NCBI RefSeq assembly: GCF_000425385.1
Contig: NZ_KE384357.1
Coordinates: forward strand, 483,182-547,181
Length of the DNA: 64,000 nt
Source of the DNA: Pseudoduganella violaceinigra DSM 15887
Lineage (GTDB): Bacteria > Pseudomonadota > Gammaproteobacteria > Burkholderiales > Burkholderiaceae_D
Direction of reading: 5' to 3'
Each line of letters opens with the position of its first letter. Within the stretch, counting starts at the first letter, position 1. Below the pieces are notes generated by a model. The model ran no database searches, was not told the origin of the DNA, and saw only the letters and a program-made list of their open reading frames with translations. Below, piece by piece: positions 1 to 8,091 of this stretch. The position numbers and the translations under genes were made by a program.

Positions 1-307
1 GCGGCACGGCCAGCAGCAGGGTCAGCAGCCAATAGCGCGCCTGCCGGCGCCAGAGATGCCAGGCAAACAGCAGCGACAGGAAGGCGATACCGGCCACGCT
101 GTGCAGGTGGCTGACCGCCAGGAGCAGCGTGGTCAGCGGCTCGCAGGCGCGCGCGTGCAACCATTGGGCGACACCGACGTCCAGCGCCGCCAGGCGGGCG
201 CCCGGCCCCACGGCGGCGCCGGCGATGGCCTGGAACAGGCCTGCGGCGGTAATCAACAGGCTCAGCCCGGCCAACAGATGCAGGGGAAGACGGATCGTAT
301 CTCTCAT
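1..307 (-). CDS. PAP2-family membrane phosphatase, N-terminal part
   Basis: Reads leftwards off the window edge, so only about 102 residues are visible. The start is the ATG at 305-307. The protein begins with a hydrophobic segment (LPLHLLAGLSLLITAAG), then a DVGVAQWLHARACEPLTTLLLAVSHLHS stretch typical of the amino-terminal half of type 2 phosphatidic acid phosphatases, then a second hydrophobic segment. Members dephosphorylate lipid or undecaprenyl phosphates at the membrane. The catalytic KxxxxxxRP, PSGH and SRxxxxxHxxxD motifs would lie outside the window, so the family call rests on the N-terminal pattern only. Confidence 0.6.
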   Translation of the reverse strand, partial: MRDTIRLPLHLLAGLSLLITAAGLFQAIAGAAVGPGARLAALDVGVAQWLHARACEPLTTLLLAVSHLHSVAGIAFLSLLFAWHLWRRQARYWLLTLLLAVP

Positions 308-415
308 ACAACGCTTAACAATAAAAACTGATTTTTTATCCAGTACTGTTGATTCATACAGTATTTGTGCTATTCTGATGACTCGTTAAACACATCACAG
401 CAAAAGGAATTCGTC

Positions 416-640
416 ATGACCACTATGAACAGCACCTTCGGCTCCCGCTTTGGCCTGGAATATGCCCCTACGTCTTTCCTGGTTCGCTTCGGCAAACGTG
501 AAGTGCTGGTGTGCCGCGACTTCCGCAAGCGCTTTTACGCTGTGAACCCCATCATCGAATGCGATACCGGCGTGCAGCCGGGCCATCTGGAAGTTCTGCT
601 GTTCAGCCGCTGGCTGCTGATCTTCTCCAAAGCCCATTAA
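416..640 (+). CDS. small hypothetical protein (74 aa)
   Basis: I do not recognise a named family. The ATG at 416 is chosen because an AGGA sits about eight bases upstream; an upstream in-frame ATG at 365 lacks one. The protein has no signal peptide; the C-terminal half is hydrophobic (HLEVLLFSRWLLIFSKAH). Codon use is like the chromosome, with GC-rich third positions. It converges with the LysR gene and the two stop codons overlap by four bases. The AT-rich stretch 310-415 upstream probably holds its promoter. It is probably a real lineage-specific gene. Confidence 0.55.
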   Translation: MTTMNSTFGSRFGLEYAPTSFLVRFGKREVLVCRDFRKRFYAVNPIIECDTGVQPGHLEVLLFSRWLLIFSKAH

Positions 641-1539
641 GCCGCAGTCTCGCACAGCTGTTCATATTGAGCGCGCAAATAGTCGCGCAAACGAATCACG
701 ACGGGCGTGACCTGCGAGCGGTGCATGCAAACCAGCTGTAATGGCACCTCTTCACCCATTACATCTGGTAGCAGCAATCGTAAGCGACCGGCTTTCAGGT
801 CGGCGGTCACGTCCAGCCGTGATTTATAGGCAATGCCCAATCCCGCGACCGCCCAGCGGCGCACCAGGTCGGCATCATCGCTACTGCGATTGCCCCTGAC
901 CTGCACGACTTTGTCCTGGGCCGGGAAGGCCCAGCGGTCGTACAGCATATCGTCCAGGGCAAAGCGCAGGCAATTGTGCCGGGCTAGCTCGTCCAGGTTG
1001 GACGGCGCGCCGTGCTTGCGCAGATAGTCGGGTGCGGCAACCAAGGCCCGCCGGTTATCGGCCGCAATCGGCATGGCCACCAGGCTCGAGTCATCCAGCC
1101 TGCCGTAGCGCAGGGCCAGATCCACCGGCTGGCGGTACATATCGGCCACCCGGTCGCTGACATACAGCTGCAGGCTGATGGCCGGGTATTCCGCCTGGAA
1201 GGCATCCAGCCAGGGCAGCAGCACATTGCGGCCGACATCCGATGGCATCGAGATTTTCAACAGGCCAGCCAATTCCTGCTGGCCTTGCCGAATGGCCTCA
1301 TGCCCTTCCCTCAGCTGGCGTACCGCTTCGCGGGCGTGGCGCAAATAGTGCTCGCCTTCGGCAGTCAGGCGCAGCGAACGCGTGGTGCGGGCGAACAGGC
1401 GCAGCTGCAATTCCTCTTCCAGGCGCTTCAACGCAGCACTGGCCAGGGCCGGGGAAATATCCAGCGAGCGCGCCGCTGCCGACAGGCTGCCGCGGTCGGC
1501 CGTGGAGACGAAGACCTCGAGGTCGTCCAGGCGCAGCAT
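637..1539 (-). CDS. LysR-family transcriptional regulator
   Basis: About 300 residues, the usual LysR length. The winged HTH occupies roughly residues 1-60 (MLRLDDLEVFVSTAD, then SLSAAARSLDISPALASAALKRLEEELQLRLFARTTRSLRLTAEG), followed by a periplasmic-binding-protein-like effector domain. Three clustered ATGs exist (1548, 1545, 1539); 1539 is preferred because the AAAGGA at 1549-1554 is then about nine bases away. It is divergent from the alcohol dehydrogenase gene at 1642 with about 100 bp between them. This is the classic arrangement for a LysR protein controlling its neighbour, so it probably regulates that oxidoreductase, but the effector is unknown. Confidence 0.9.
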   Translation of the reverse strand: MLRLDDLEVFVSTADRGSLSAAARSLDISPALASAALKRLEEELQLRLFARTTRSLRLTAEGEHYLRHAREAVRQLREGHEAIRQGQQELAGLLKISMPSDVGRNVLLPWLDAFQAEYPAISLQLYVSDRVADMYRQPVDLALRYGRLDDSSLVAMPIAADNRRALVAAPDYLRKHGAPSNLDELARHNCLRFALDDMLYDRWAFPAQDKVVQVRGNRSSDDADLVRRWAVAGLGIAYKSRLDVTADLKAGRLRLLLPDVMGEEVPLQLVCMHRSQVTPVVIRLRDYLRAQYEQLCETAA

Positions 1540-1641
1540 TTTCATCATTCCTTTGAAAGTGTTTCCATAATTTTAGTCTTTTTCTTGAAGCCGGGATGGC
1601 CGAAGATGCATCCATCGCCACTTCTTATGAAAGACCACCCC

Positions 1642-2658
1642 ATGAAAGCTGTTGCCTACCGCGCTTCCCTGCCCATCGACCACGCCGATGCCCTGCTCGA
1701 CATTGAATTGCCGGCGCCCGTCGCCACTGGCCGCGACCTGCTGGTCGAGGTCAAGGCAGTGTCCGTGAACCCGGTCGATTACAAAATCCGCCTGAACGTC
1801 GCCCCGGCGGAAGGCGAAAACAAAGTCCTGGGCTGGGATGCGACCGGCATCGTGCGCGCCGTCGGCCCCGATGTAAGCCTGTTCAAGCCGGGCGATGAAG
1901 TCTGGTACGCCGGCGCCCTCGGCCGCTCGGGCACCAATGCCGAACTGCACCTGGTGGACGAACGCATCGTCGGCCACAAACCCTCGAAGCTCGGTTTTGC
2001 CGAAGCCGCCGCCCTGCCCCTGACGGCCATCACGGCCTGGGAACTGTTGTTCGACCGGCTGGGTGTCAGCCGCGACAAGGCGCAGGAAGCAGGCAAGTCC
2101 CTGCTGGTGACTGGCGCTGCCGGCGGTGTCGGCTCCATCCTGATCCAGCTGGCGCGCCAGCTGACGGGACTGACCGTCATCGGTACCGCATCGCGCCCCG
2201 AAACGGCGGAATGGGTGAAGGCGCTGGGCGCCCACCATGTGATCGACCACAGCAAGCCGCTCGATGAGGAAATCCAGCGCCTCGGCCTGCCGCCAGTCAA
2301 CTACATCGCCAGCCTCAATGAGAGCGAACACCATTTCCCAGCCCTGGCCAAACTGGTGGCGCCGCAAGGCAGGCTGGCCTTGATCGATGACCCAGCCAAT
2401 ATCGACGTGCGCCAGCTGAAGCTGAAGAGCGTATCGCTGCACTGGGAATTCATGTTCACCCGTTCCATGTTCGAAACCGAAGACATGACAAAACAGCACG
2501 CGCTACTGAATGACGTGGCGCGCCTGGTGGACAGCGGCGTGCTGAAAACCACGCTGGGTGAACGCTTCGGCGCCATCAACGCCGCCAACCTGAAGCGCGC
2601 GCATGCCCTGCTCGAAAGCAACCGGGCACGCGGCAAGATTGTGCTGGAAGGTTTCTAA
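1642..2658 (+). CDS. zinc-binding-type alcohol dehydrogenase / quinone oxidoreductase family protein
   Basis: 338 residues, medium-chain dehydrogenase/reductase family. The N-terminal GroES-like half contains VKAVSVNPVDYKIR and GWDATGIVRAVGPDV. The Rossmann half has the nucleotide-binding AAGGVGSILIQLAR at about residues 155-168 and the HHVIDHS element typical of the quinone-reductase/zeta-crystallin branch. No catalytic zinc cysteine/histidine set is evident, so NADPH-dependent reduction of quinones or enones is more likely than alcohol oxidation. The ATG at 1642 starts the conserved MKAVAYR; the open frame runs much farther upstream but that part is antisense to the LysR gene. It is divergent from that regulator and its 3' end overlaps the next minus-strand gene by 4 bp. 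Confidence 0.9.
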   Translation: MKAVAYRASLPIDHADALLDIELPAPVATGRDLLVEVKAVSVNPVDYKIRLNVAPAEGENKVLGWDATGIVRAVGPDVSLFKPGDEVWYAGALGRSGTNAELHLVDERIVGHKPSKLGFAEAAALPLTAITAWELLFDRLGVSRDKAQEAGKSLLVTGAAGGVGSILIQLARQLTGLTVIGTASRPETAEWVKALGAHHVIDHSKPLDEEIQRLGLPPVNYIASLNESEHHFPALAKLVAPQGRLALIDDPANIDVRQLKLKSVSLHWEFMFTRSMFETEDMTKQHALLNDVARLVDSGVLKTTLGERFGAINAANLKRAHALLESNRARGKIVLEGF

Positions 2659-3215
2659 GCCTCGGCGGAGACGCGGGCCGCGTGTGCCGCCGCGCTCGCC
2701 TCCCCTGCCTGTTCGATCGCATGCTCCTGCTGGCGGATCGCCAGGGCGCGGCGATCGTGGGCATCCACCGAATCAATCAGCGCTTGCGACAAGCGGCACG
2801 CATCATCCACGGTTGCGTCGAAGCGCTCGCGTCCCCGCTTCAGCATGGCCGATTCATAGCCGACCGCGGTGAACATATCGCAGATCTGCACGCACAGGTC
2901 GCGCAGGGTGCGCATGGAATCGCAGGCGCCTTCGATATCGCCGCGCATTTTACGGTCCAGGTCGATGAATTCGGAGCGGCCTTTTTCATGCGCCGACAAC
3001 TCCAGCACCGTCTTTTGCCAGCGCATGATGCGGCGCGAGATACGGCTGATATTGGCGTTCTTCTGGCGCAGCAACAGCGCGTATTCAAACGCCAGCAGGG
3101 CCAGCGGCATGCAGGCCAGGAAGGCGGGAATGCCGGCACCCCGCAAGGTCGTTTCCAGTTTTTTGCAGCGGTGCAGCAGTGCACCGATATTGCCGCCCAG
3201 GGAATGGTTGCGCAT
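2655..3215 (-). CDS. hypothetical protein, alpha-helical (186 aa)
   Basis: I do not recognise the family. The start at 3215 (MRNHSLGG) is supported by a strong GGGAGGA about six bases upstream; an ATG 81 bases earlier has none. One hydrophobic stretch (IPAFLACMPLALLAFEYALLL, about residues 31-51) could be a membrane segment. The rest is charged and predicted helical, ending in an Ala-rich tail (EQAGEASAAAHAARVSAEA). It is followed on the same strand side by another helical hypothetical (3330-4052) and a PRPP-synthetase-like gene, which may form a transcription unit. Base composition is like the core genome. Confidence 0.6.
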   Translation of the reverse strand: MRNHSLGGNIGALLHRCKKLETTLRGAGIPAFLACMPLALLAFEYALLLRQKNANISRISRRIMRWQKTVLELSAHEKGRSEFIDLDRKMRGDIEGACDSMRTLRDLCVQICDMFTAVGYESAMLKRGRERFDATVDDACRLSQALIDSVDAHDRRALAIRQQEHAIEQAGEASAAAHAARVSAEA

Positions 3216-3329
3216 GGCCCGTCCTCCCGACAATCCGCCATGGGGAATCACAGCGCGATGAGCCAAGTATAGGCAGGCGCTTGCCCTTGCGGCCATGCGC
3301 AGGATTGACGCAGATTAAAGGACGCTCGA

Positions 3330-4052
3330 TTAGGCCCCGTTCAGCCAGGCCTGTTCGTGCTCGCGCTCGCGGCGCCGGCGCTCCATCGGCGAGTCGAAAT
3401 CGCGCAGGAACTGGATGTGCCGGCGCTCCAGCGCCAGCATATCGCTTTCGATGGCATCGATCTCGGCACGGTCCGACGAATGCTTCATGTAGTTGGCACG
3501 CTCGCGGCTGAGCCTGTCCTGCTCATCCTGGATGGCTTGCAGGCGCCCTTCGCAGCGCTGCACGGTGCGGCGCAGTTTTTCCGGCGTCAGGCCCTGCTCG
3601 CGCAGGTCGGTCTGCACCGCCAGGTCGCCCCGTACGCCATGGGTACGCTTTTGCAGTTCGGCGATTTCGGCGTTCACTTCCTCGATGGCGGCAAGATCCT
3701 TTTCCGCGTAGGCGTTGCGGCGGCGCTCGCCAAGCAAGGCCATTTCGGCTTCCAGCACCTGGTATTCGTCGCGGAAGGGGCGTTCAAAATTGGCGAGCTG
3801 GGTGCGGCAGGATTCGATCTGTTTCCCCAGCGCCACCGCTTCCAGTTGCAGCTTGGCGGCCGGCATGTCGAAGCGGCGCTGGGCGCGCTCTTCCATGGCC
3901 TTGCTTGCGGCGAGGAGGCGGGCTTCGTAGCGTACGGTCGAAAACTTCTTGCGCGCCTCCTGTTCATGGGCGGCACGCAGTTTGCGCTCGTATGCGCGGA
4001 AGGCCGCGGGCATGCGCAGCCTTCGATACCAGTTACGAATCCAGTTCCACAT
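3330..4052 (-). CDS. hypothetical coiled-coil protein (240 aa)
   Basis: No family recognised. The protein is dominated by charged heptad-like helices rich in Glu, Arg, Gln and Ala from about residue 20 to the end, which indicates a long coiled coil; there is no signal peptide and no obvious membrane segment beyond the Trp/Tyr-rich N-terminus (MWNWIRNWYRRLRM). It lies 15 bp downstream of the PRPP-synthetase-like gene in the same direction, and ahead of a second helical hypothetical, so the three are probably co-transcribed. A function cannot be inferred from the sequence. Confidence 0.6.
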   Translation of the reverse strand: MWNWIRNWYRRLRMPAAFRAYERKLRAAHEQEARKKFSTVRYEARLLAASKAMEERAQRRFDMPAAKLQLEAVALGKQIESCRTQLANFERPFRDEYQVLEAEMALLGERRRNAYAEKDLAAIEEVNAEIAELQKRTHGVRGDLAVQTDLREQGLTPEKLRRTVQRCEGRLQAIQDEQDRLSRERANYMKHSSDRAEIDAIESDMLALERRHIQFLRDFDSPMERRRREREHEQAWLNGA

Positions 4053-4067
4053 AGGCAGGAATATAGC

Positions 4068-4964
4068 CTAGGCGGCGGCGCGTGTCATGTCTGCAATGGC
4101 CGGGGCAAGCAGGGATGCGACAGGAATGGCGTTGCTGGCATGCGGGACGGTGTCGCAGCTGGCGGTGCGCGCGACGCCCGAGGCGATCAGGTCTTCATAG
4201 GCGCTGGCGGCGAACAGCGGATGAACGGCAACGCAGACCGGCGCCGGCAAGCCGGCCCGGCGCACATGGCCAACCGCGGCAATCATGGTGCGGGCCGTCG
4301 ATGCAATATCATCAACAACGACGGGAGTATGGTGCAGCCAGCGTTCGGTGTCCGGCACCGAGACTTCCACATCGTGGTCGCCGCGGCGCACTTTTTCCAG
4401 CACGATGCAGGGACAGCCGGCGCCGCGCGCCACTTCGGCGGCCCATTGCTCGCTTTCGGCGTCGGGGCCGATCACCAGCGGCTGCGGGACGTTCGCGGCG
4501 ATCCATTGCGAGATTGCCGGCGCGGCGCGTACCACGCGCGTCGGAATGGTATAAATTTCAGCCAGGTCGCGATGGCGGTGCAGGTGCGGATCGATGGTCA
4601 CCATCCAATGGAACACGCCCGATACCAGCCGCGCAAAATGGGCGGAGGTGATGCCTTCGCCTGGATTAAAGATCGCGTCGTGGCGCATATAGGCCAGGTA
4701 AGGGGCCACCAGGCCCACGCTGGAGGCGCCCAGGTCGCGCGCAATGCTGGCCGCGAAATACATCGGCATGAAGCGGTCATCCGGCCGGTCCAGCGTACAT
4801 ACGAGCACCACCTGGCGCCCCTTCACATCCGCGTGATAGCGCACATAGGATTCACCGTCCGGGAAACGCCGGACCTGCAGACTCCCCTGCTCCCACCCCA
4901 ACAACTCGGACAGCCGGGCTGTCGTCGCCTCATTGCCTGGCAGTGCGAACAGGATTGGCGTCAT
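4068..4964 (-). CDS. ribose-phosphate pyrophosphokinase family protein
   Basis: 298 residues; resembles ribose-phosphate diphosphokinase (PRPP synthetase) with both phosphoribosyltransferase-like halves. Visible motifs are the N-terminal RRFPDGESYVR, the ATP/Mg region TIDPHLHRH, and the ribose-5-phosphate/PRPP-loop-like VVVDDIASTARTM at about residues 217-229. It differs from housekeeping Prs: it is shorter, the flexible loop lacks the usual KRR signature and the gene context is not the ipk-prs-rplY arrangement. It is therefore probably a paralogue, with phosphoribosyl chemistry likely but substrate uncertain. It is first in a presumed operon with two helical hypotheticals. Confidence 0.75.
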   Translation of the reverse strand: MTPILFALPGNEATTARLSELLGWEQGSLQVRRFPDGESYVRYHADVKGRQVVLVCTLDRPDDRFMPMYFAASIARDLGASSVGLVAPYLAYMRHDAIFNPGEGITSAHFARLVSGVFHWMVTIDPHLHRHRDLAEIYTIPTRVVRAAPAISQWIAANVPQPLVIGPDAESEQWAAEVARGAGCPCIVLEKVRRGDHDVEVSVPDTERWLHHTPVVVDDIASTARTMIAAVGHVRRAGLPAPVCVAVHPLFAASAYEDLIASGVARTASCDTVPHASNAIPVASLLAPAIADMTRAAA

Positions 4965-5030
4965 ACCGGTCTCCCAAGAATTAGTGACTTTTTATTCTAA
5001 CTCCTTGTTGCTGCTTGGAGAAATGCTTGT

Positions 5031-5036
5031 TATAAA
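5031..5036 (+). promoter_or_regulatory. probable -10 element of the 5055 gene
   Basis: TATAAA lies 18 bases before the start codon at 5055, in an AT-rich stretch (4975-5050). A poor -35 candidate TTGCTG at 5008-5013 gives 17-bp spacing. AAAGGAG just before the start is the ribosome binding site. The short leader makes the promoter call tentative. Confidence 0.35.
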
Positions 5037-5054
5037 ACAGTAAAGGAGCCCAAT

Positions 5055-5441
5055 ATGCAAAAACATCCCGTGAAAGAAGCCATCGAGGCCGCCGACCGCG
5101 CCATCAGCGCCGAGGACTTCGACGCGCTAATGGCGTTCTACGCTGAAGACGCCACCCTGGTCGTTAAACCCGGCTTGCAGGCGCGCGGCAAAGAGCAGAT
5201 CCGCAAAGCCTTCATCGCCATCGCCGAGTATTTCAACCACCAGATCAGCGTCAAGCAAGGAAGGATGGAGATCATTGAAGGCGCGGGAACGGCGCTGGTC
5301 ATCATGGAAACGCGACTCGAAACGGGTGGCGCTGTCATCGAAAGACGCGCCACCTATGTATTCCGCGCTGAAGCCGATGGGCGATGGCTCTGCGTGGTCG
5401 ACAATTCCTATGGCACCGAACTGCTGACGGCCGTTGGCTGA
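5055..5441 (+). CDS. SnoaL/DUF4440-like protein (NTF2 fold)
   Basis: 128 residues matching the small NTF2-like fold used by ketosteroid isomerase homologues and YybH-type proteins: an N-terminal helix (AIEAADRAISAEDFDALMAFYAEDATLVV) followed by alternating strands (GKEQIRKAF, GAGTALVIMETRL, RRATYVFRAEADGRWLCVVDNS). No specific catalytic residues can be assigned, so the substrate is unknown. A good AAAGGAG ribosome binding site precedes the ATG. Its 3' end overlaps the MFS transporter gene of the opposite strand by 34 bp, a convergent overlap. Confidence 0.7.
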   Translation: MQKHPVKEAIEAADRAISAEDFDALMAFYAEDATLVVKPGLQARGKEQIRKAFIAIAEYFNHQISVKQGRMEIIEGAGTALVIMETRLETGGAVIERRATYVFRAEADGRWLCVVDNSYGTELLTAVG

Positions 5442-6721
5442 AGGGGCTCGGGCTTGGCAACCGTCGGCGCCTCGTCATTGTGGAAAGGCACGTACCAGGT
5501 CACGAGAAAAGATGGCAGCGTAGCCGCCATCACAAGCCAGAAGTAACTCGTATAGCCCATGGCCTGCTGAAGGTGTCCGCTGACCATCCCGGTCAACATG
5601 CCGCACATGCCCATCAGGCCAGTGCCGAAGGCGTAGTGGGTCGTGGTGTACTTGCCGGGAGCCAGCTGCTGCATCAGGTAGATCATGAAGCCCACCGAAC
5701 CGAAGCCAAACGAGAACTTCTCGACCACTACCCCGGCGCCAATCACCCACAGGCTCGATGGCTGGTAGATCGCCATCAGCAGGAAAGTGGCGATCGGAAT
5801 ATTCAGCACGCAGCACAGCGTGAACAAGACCGGCTTCAAACCTCGTTTAGCCACATACCAGCCGCCAACCAGGGAGCCGGCCAGCACGGCCAGCAAGCCA
5901 TAGGTGCCGTACACGATGCCCAGCAGCTCATTGGACATGCCGAGACCGCCCTTTTCCACCGGGTCGACCATGAAAAAGGGCCCGATTTTTTCCAGCAGGC
6001 CGATCGAGACGCGGTACAGCAGCGCAAACGCCACCATCATCCACACGCCGCGCTTTTCGAAGAAAGTCTTGAAGGCGTCGCGCAGGATTAAAGCGGCGTG
6101 CCCCAAGCTTTGCGGGGTATCGGCGGCGCGTGCCCCGTCGGGCATCACGCGCCAGTGCCAGGCCGTGATCGCCAGCAGCAGCGCAGCCACGGCGATAAAG
6201 ACCACGCGCCAGGCGCCCATCCAGTCCATGCCAAGATCAGTGTGCAGTCGGCCGCTCAAATAGACCAGCACACCTGAGGCCACCACCGGTCCGATATTCC
6301 AGCTCAGGCTTTGCACACCGCAGTACAGCGACTGGCTGCGCGAACTGAGCGACGTGACATAGACGCCGTCGCTGGCAATGTCCATGGTGGCCCCGATAAA
6401 GGACATGATCCAGAACATCGTCATCATCAGCGCCATCGAACCGGGCATCCCCATCACCAATGCCACGGCGCCAAATCCCAGGCCAAGCAGCAGCTGCGTC
6501 ACAAGCACGAAGAATTTCTTGGTGCGGTACATTTCCACTACCGGCGCGAACAGCGGCTTGATGGTGTAGGCCAGGATCAGCATGCTGGAATACTGGGCGG
6601 CGCGGCCGTTATCCATGCCAAGGTTCTTGAACATGATGGACGTCACGCTGGTCAGCATCATGTAGCCCATCGCCATGGCGAAATAGCCGGTGGGCACCCA
6701 CGTCAGCGGCGAGCGGTTCAT
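5408..6721 (-). CDS. MFS transporter, probable sugar importer
   Basis: 437 residues with about twelve hydrophobic segments; begins MNRSPLTWVPTGYFAMAMGYMML and contains the loop EMYRTKKFF between segments 2 and 3. The ATG at 6721 overlaps the beta-glucosidase stop codon as ATGA (6718-6721), so translation is coupled; the upstream in-frame extension lies inside that gene. Lying in one unit with a GH1 glucosidase and a TonB receptor, it most likely carries the glucoside, or the freed sugar, across the inner membrane. The substrate is inferred from context only. Confidence 0.85.
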   Translation of the reverse strand: MNRSPLTWVPTGYFAMAMGYMMLTSVTSIMFKNLGMDNGRAAQYSSMLILAYTIKPLFAPVVEMYRTKKFFVLVTQLLLGLGFGAVALVMGMPGSMALMMTMFWIMSFIGATMDIASDGVYVTSLSSRSQSLYCGVQSLSWNIGPVVASGVLVYLSGRLHTDLGMDWMGAWRVVFIAVAALLLAITAWHWRVMPDGARAADTPQSLGHAALILRDAFKTFFEKRGVWMMVAFALLYRVSIGLLEKIGPFFMVDPVEKGGLGMSNELLGIVYGTYGLLAVLAGSLVGGWYVAKRGLKPVLFTLCCVLNIPIATFLLMAIYQPSSLWVIGAGVVVEKFSFGFGSVGFMIYLMQQLAPGKYTTTHYAFGTGLMGMCGMLTGMVSGHLQQAMGYTSYFWLVMAATLPSFLVTWYVPFHNDEAPTVAKPEPLQPTAVSSSVP

Positions 6722-8019
6722 GAACGCTGCGCCTTGATGAAGTCGCGATACCAATGCGCGCTGTCCTTCAGAGTGCGCGCCTGGGTGGCATAGTCGACGT
6801 GGACGATCCCGAAGCGCTTGGCGTAGCCCGAATCCCATTCGAAGTTATCCAACAAGCTCCACATGAAGTAGCCCCGCACGTCGACGCCCTGCGCCATCGC
6901 ATTAGCCAGCGCATCCAGGTGGCGGGCGACGAAGGAGATACGTTCCTCGTCGTGCCCGGGCGTGCTGCTGGCCATGCCGTTTTCCGTGATGTAGATCGGC
7001 GGCAGCGCATATTCGCCATTGAGCTTGAGCAGCAGTTCGGTCAAGCCTTGCGGATAGATTTCCCATCCCATATCGGTGCGGCCGTTTTCCAGCGGCGGCA
7101 TGCGCGGCGGGTCCTCGGCGCTGCAGAAGGCGCGGAAGTAGTAATTCACGCCGAGGAAATCGATCGGCTGGCGAATGATCTCCATATCGCCCGGCTCGAC
7201 GCGCGGGGCATTGGCGCCGTGGTGGCGCAGTGCCAGCTCCGGGTAGCGGCCTTTGAATATCGGGTCCATGAACCATTGTACCGAACGCGCATACTCCACT
7301 TCCGCCAGGGCGCGGTCGGCGGCGCTGCCGGTGGCCGGATCGGCCGTCCACTGGTTCAGGACGATGCCCAGCTTCGCGTTTGATCCGACGGCGCGCATGG
7401 CGTTCATGGCCAGGCCATGCGACAGGAGTAGATGGTGCGAGACCTGAACGGCGGCCTTCGCGTCGCGCACTCCCGGTGCAAATTGGCCGTTGCCGTAGCC
7501 AAGGTTGGCCGTGCACCATGGTTCGTTGTGGGTGGCGATGCTGGCGACCCGGTTACCGAAGCGGCGCGCCACTTCCGCAGCGTAAGCGGCGAAGTGGAAG
7601 CAGGTGTCGCGATTGAGCCAGCCGCCCTCCTCCTGCAAGGCTTGCGGCAAGTCCCAATGGTAAAGCGTGACGTAGGCCTGCTTGCCCTTGGCATCCAGCG
7701 CGTCGAGCAGGCGCTCGTAAAACGCGAAGCCGGCCTCGTTCCAGGCGCCTTTTCCATCGGGCTGCACCCGCGACCAGGCAATCGAGAAGCGGTAGGCATC
7801 GACGCCCAGCGAATCGATGATTTCAACATCCTCGAGATAACGGTGGTAATGGTCGCAGGCGACGCTGCCGTCGCTGCCATCCTTGATTTTGCCGGGCGTG
7901 CTGCAGAATACGTCCCAGATAGAGAGGCCTTTGCCGTCTTCCTGGTTGGCGCCTTCGATCTGGAAGGCGCTAGTGGCGACGCCCCAAAGAAAATCGGGCG
8001 GAAGGCGTGTGTCTTTCAT
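6718..8019 (-). CDS. GH1 family beta-glucosidase
   Basis: 433 residues, typical for glycoside hydrolase family 1. The N-terminal DFLWGVATSAFQIEGA signature, the acid/base glutamate in THNEPW (about E166) and the nucleophile glutamate in YITENG (about E346) are all present, as are the WSRVQP and WSLLDNFEW subsite motifs, so it should be an active retaining glucosidase. No signal peptide is visible, so it acts in the cytoplasm on imported beta-glucosides. It sits between the TonB receptor (72 bp upstream, with an intergenic hairpin) and the coupled MFS gene, and belongs to the LacI-controlled sugar locus. Confidence 0.95.
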   Translation of the reverse strand: MKDTRLPPDFLWGVATSAFQIEGANQEDGKGLSIWDVFCSTPGKIKDGSDGSVACDHYHRYLEDVEIIDSLGVDAYRFSIAWSRVQPDGKGAWNEAGFAFYERLLDALDAKGKQAYVTLYHWDLPQALQEEGGWLNRDTCFHFAAYAAEVARRFGNRVASIATHNEPWCTANLGYGNGQFAPGVRDAKAAVQVSHHLLLSHGLAMNAMRAVGSNAKLGIVLNQWTADPATGSAADRALAEVEYARSVQWFMDPIFKGRYPELALRHHGANAPRVEPGDMEIIRQPIDFLGVNYYFRAFCSAEDPPRMPPLENGRTDMGWEIYPQGLTELLLKLNGEYALPPIYITENGMASSTPGHDEERISFVARHLDALANAMAQGVDVRGYFMWSLLDNFEWDSGYAKRFGIVHVDYATQARTLKDSAHWYRDFIKAQRS

Positions 8020-8050
8020 GCGTTGATCACTGGTAAATGCGGGAAAAGAT

Positions 8051-8077
8051 GGCCTGCCCCGGGGGACGAGGCAGGCC
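8051..8077 (-). terminator. intercistronic hairpin between TonB receptor and glucosidase genes
   Basis: GGCCTGCC (8051-8058) pairs exactly with GGCAGGCC (8070-8077) around an 11-base loop. There is no U-run on the minus-strand side, so it is more likely a 3'-stabilising or attenuating hairpin than a full intrinsic terminator. It could keep receptor mRNA more abundant than the downstream enzyme and transporter mRNA. Confidence 0.5.
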
Positions 8078-8091
8078 GCGTTGCGGCGGGA

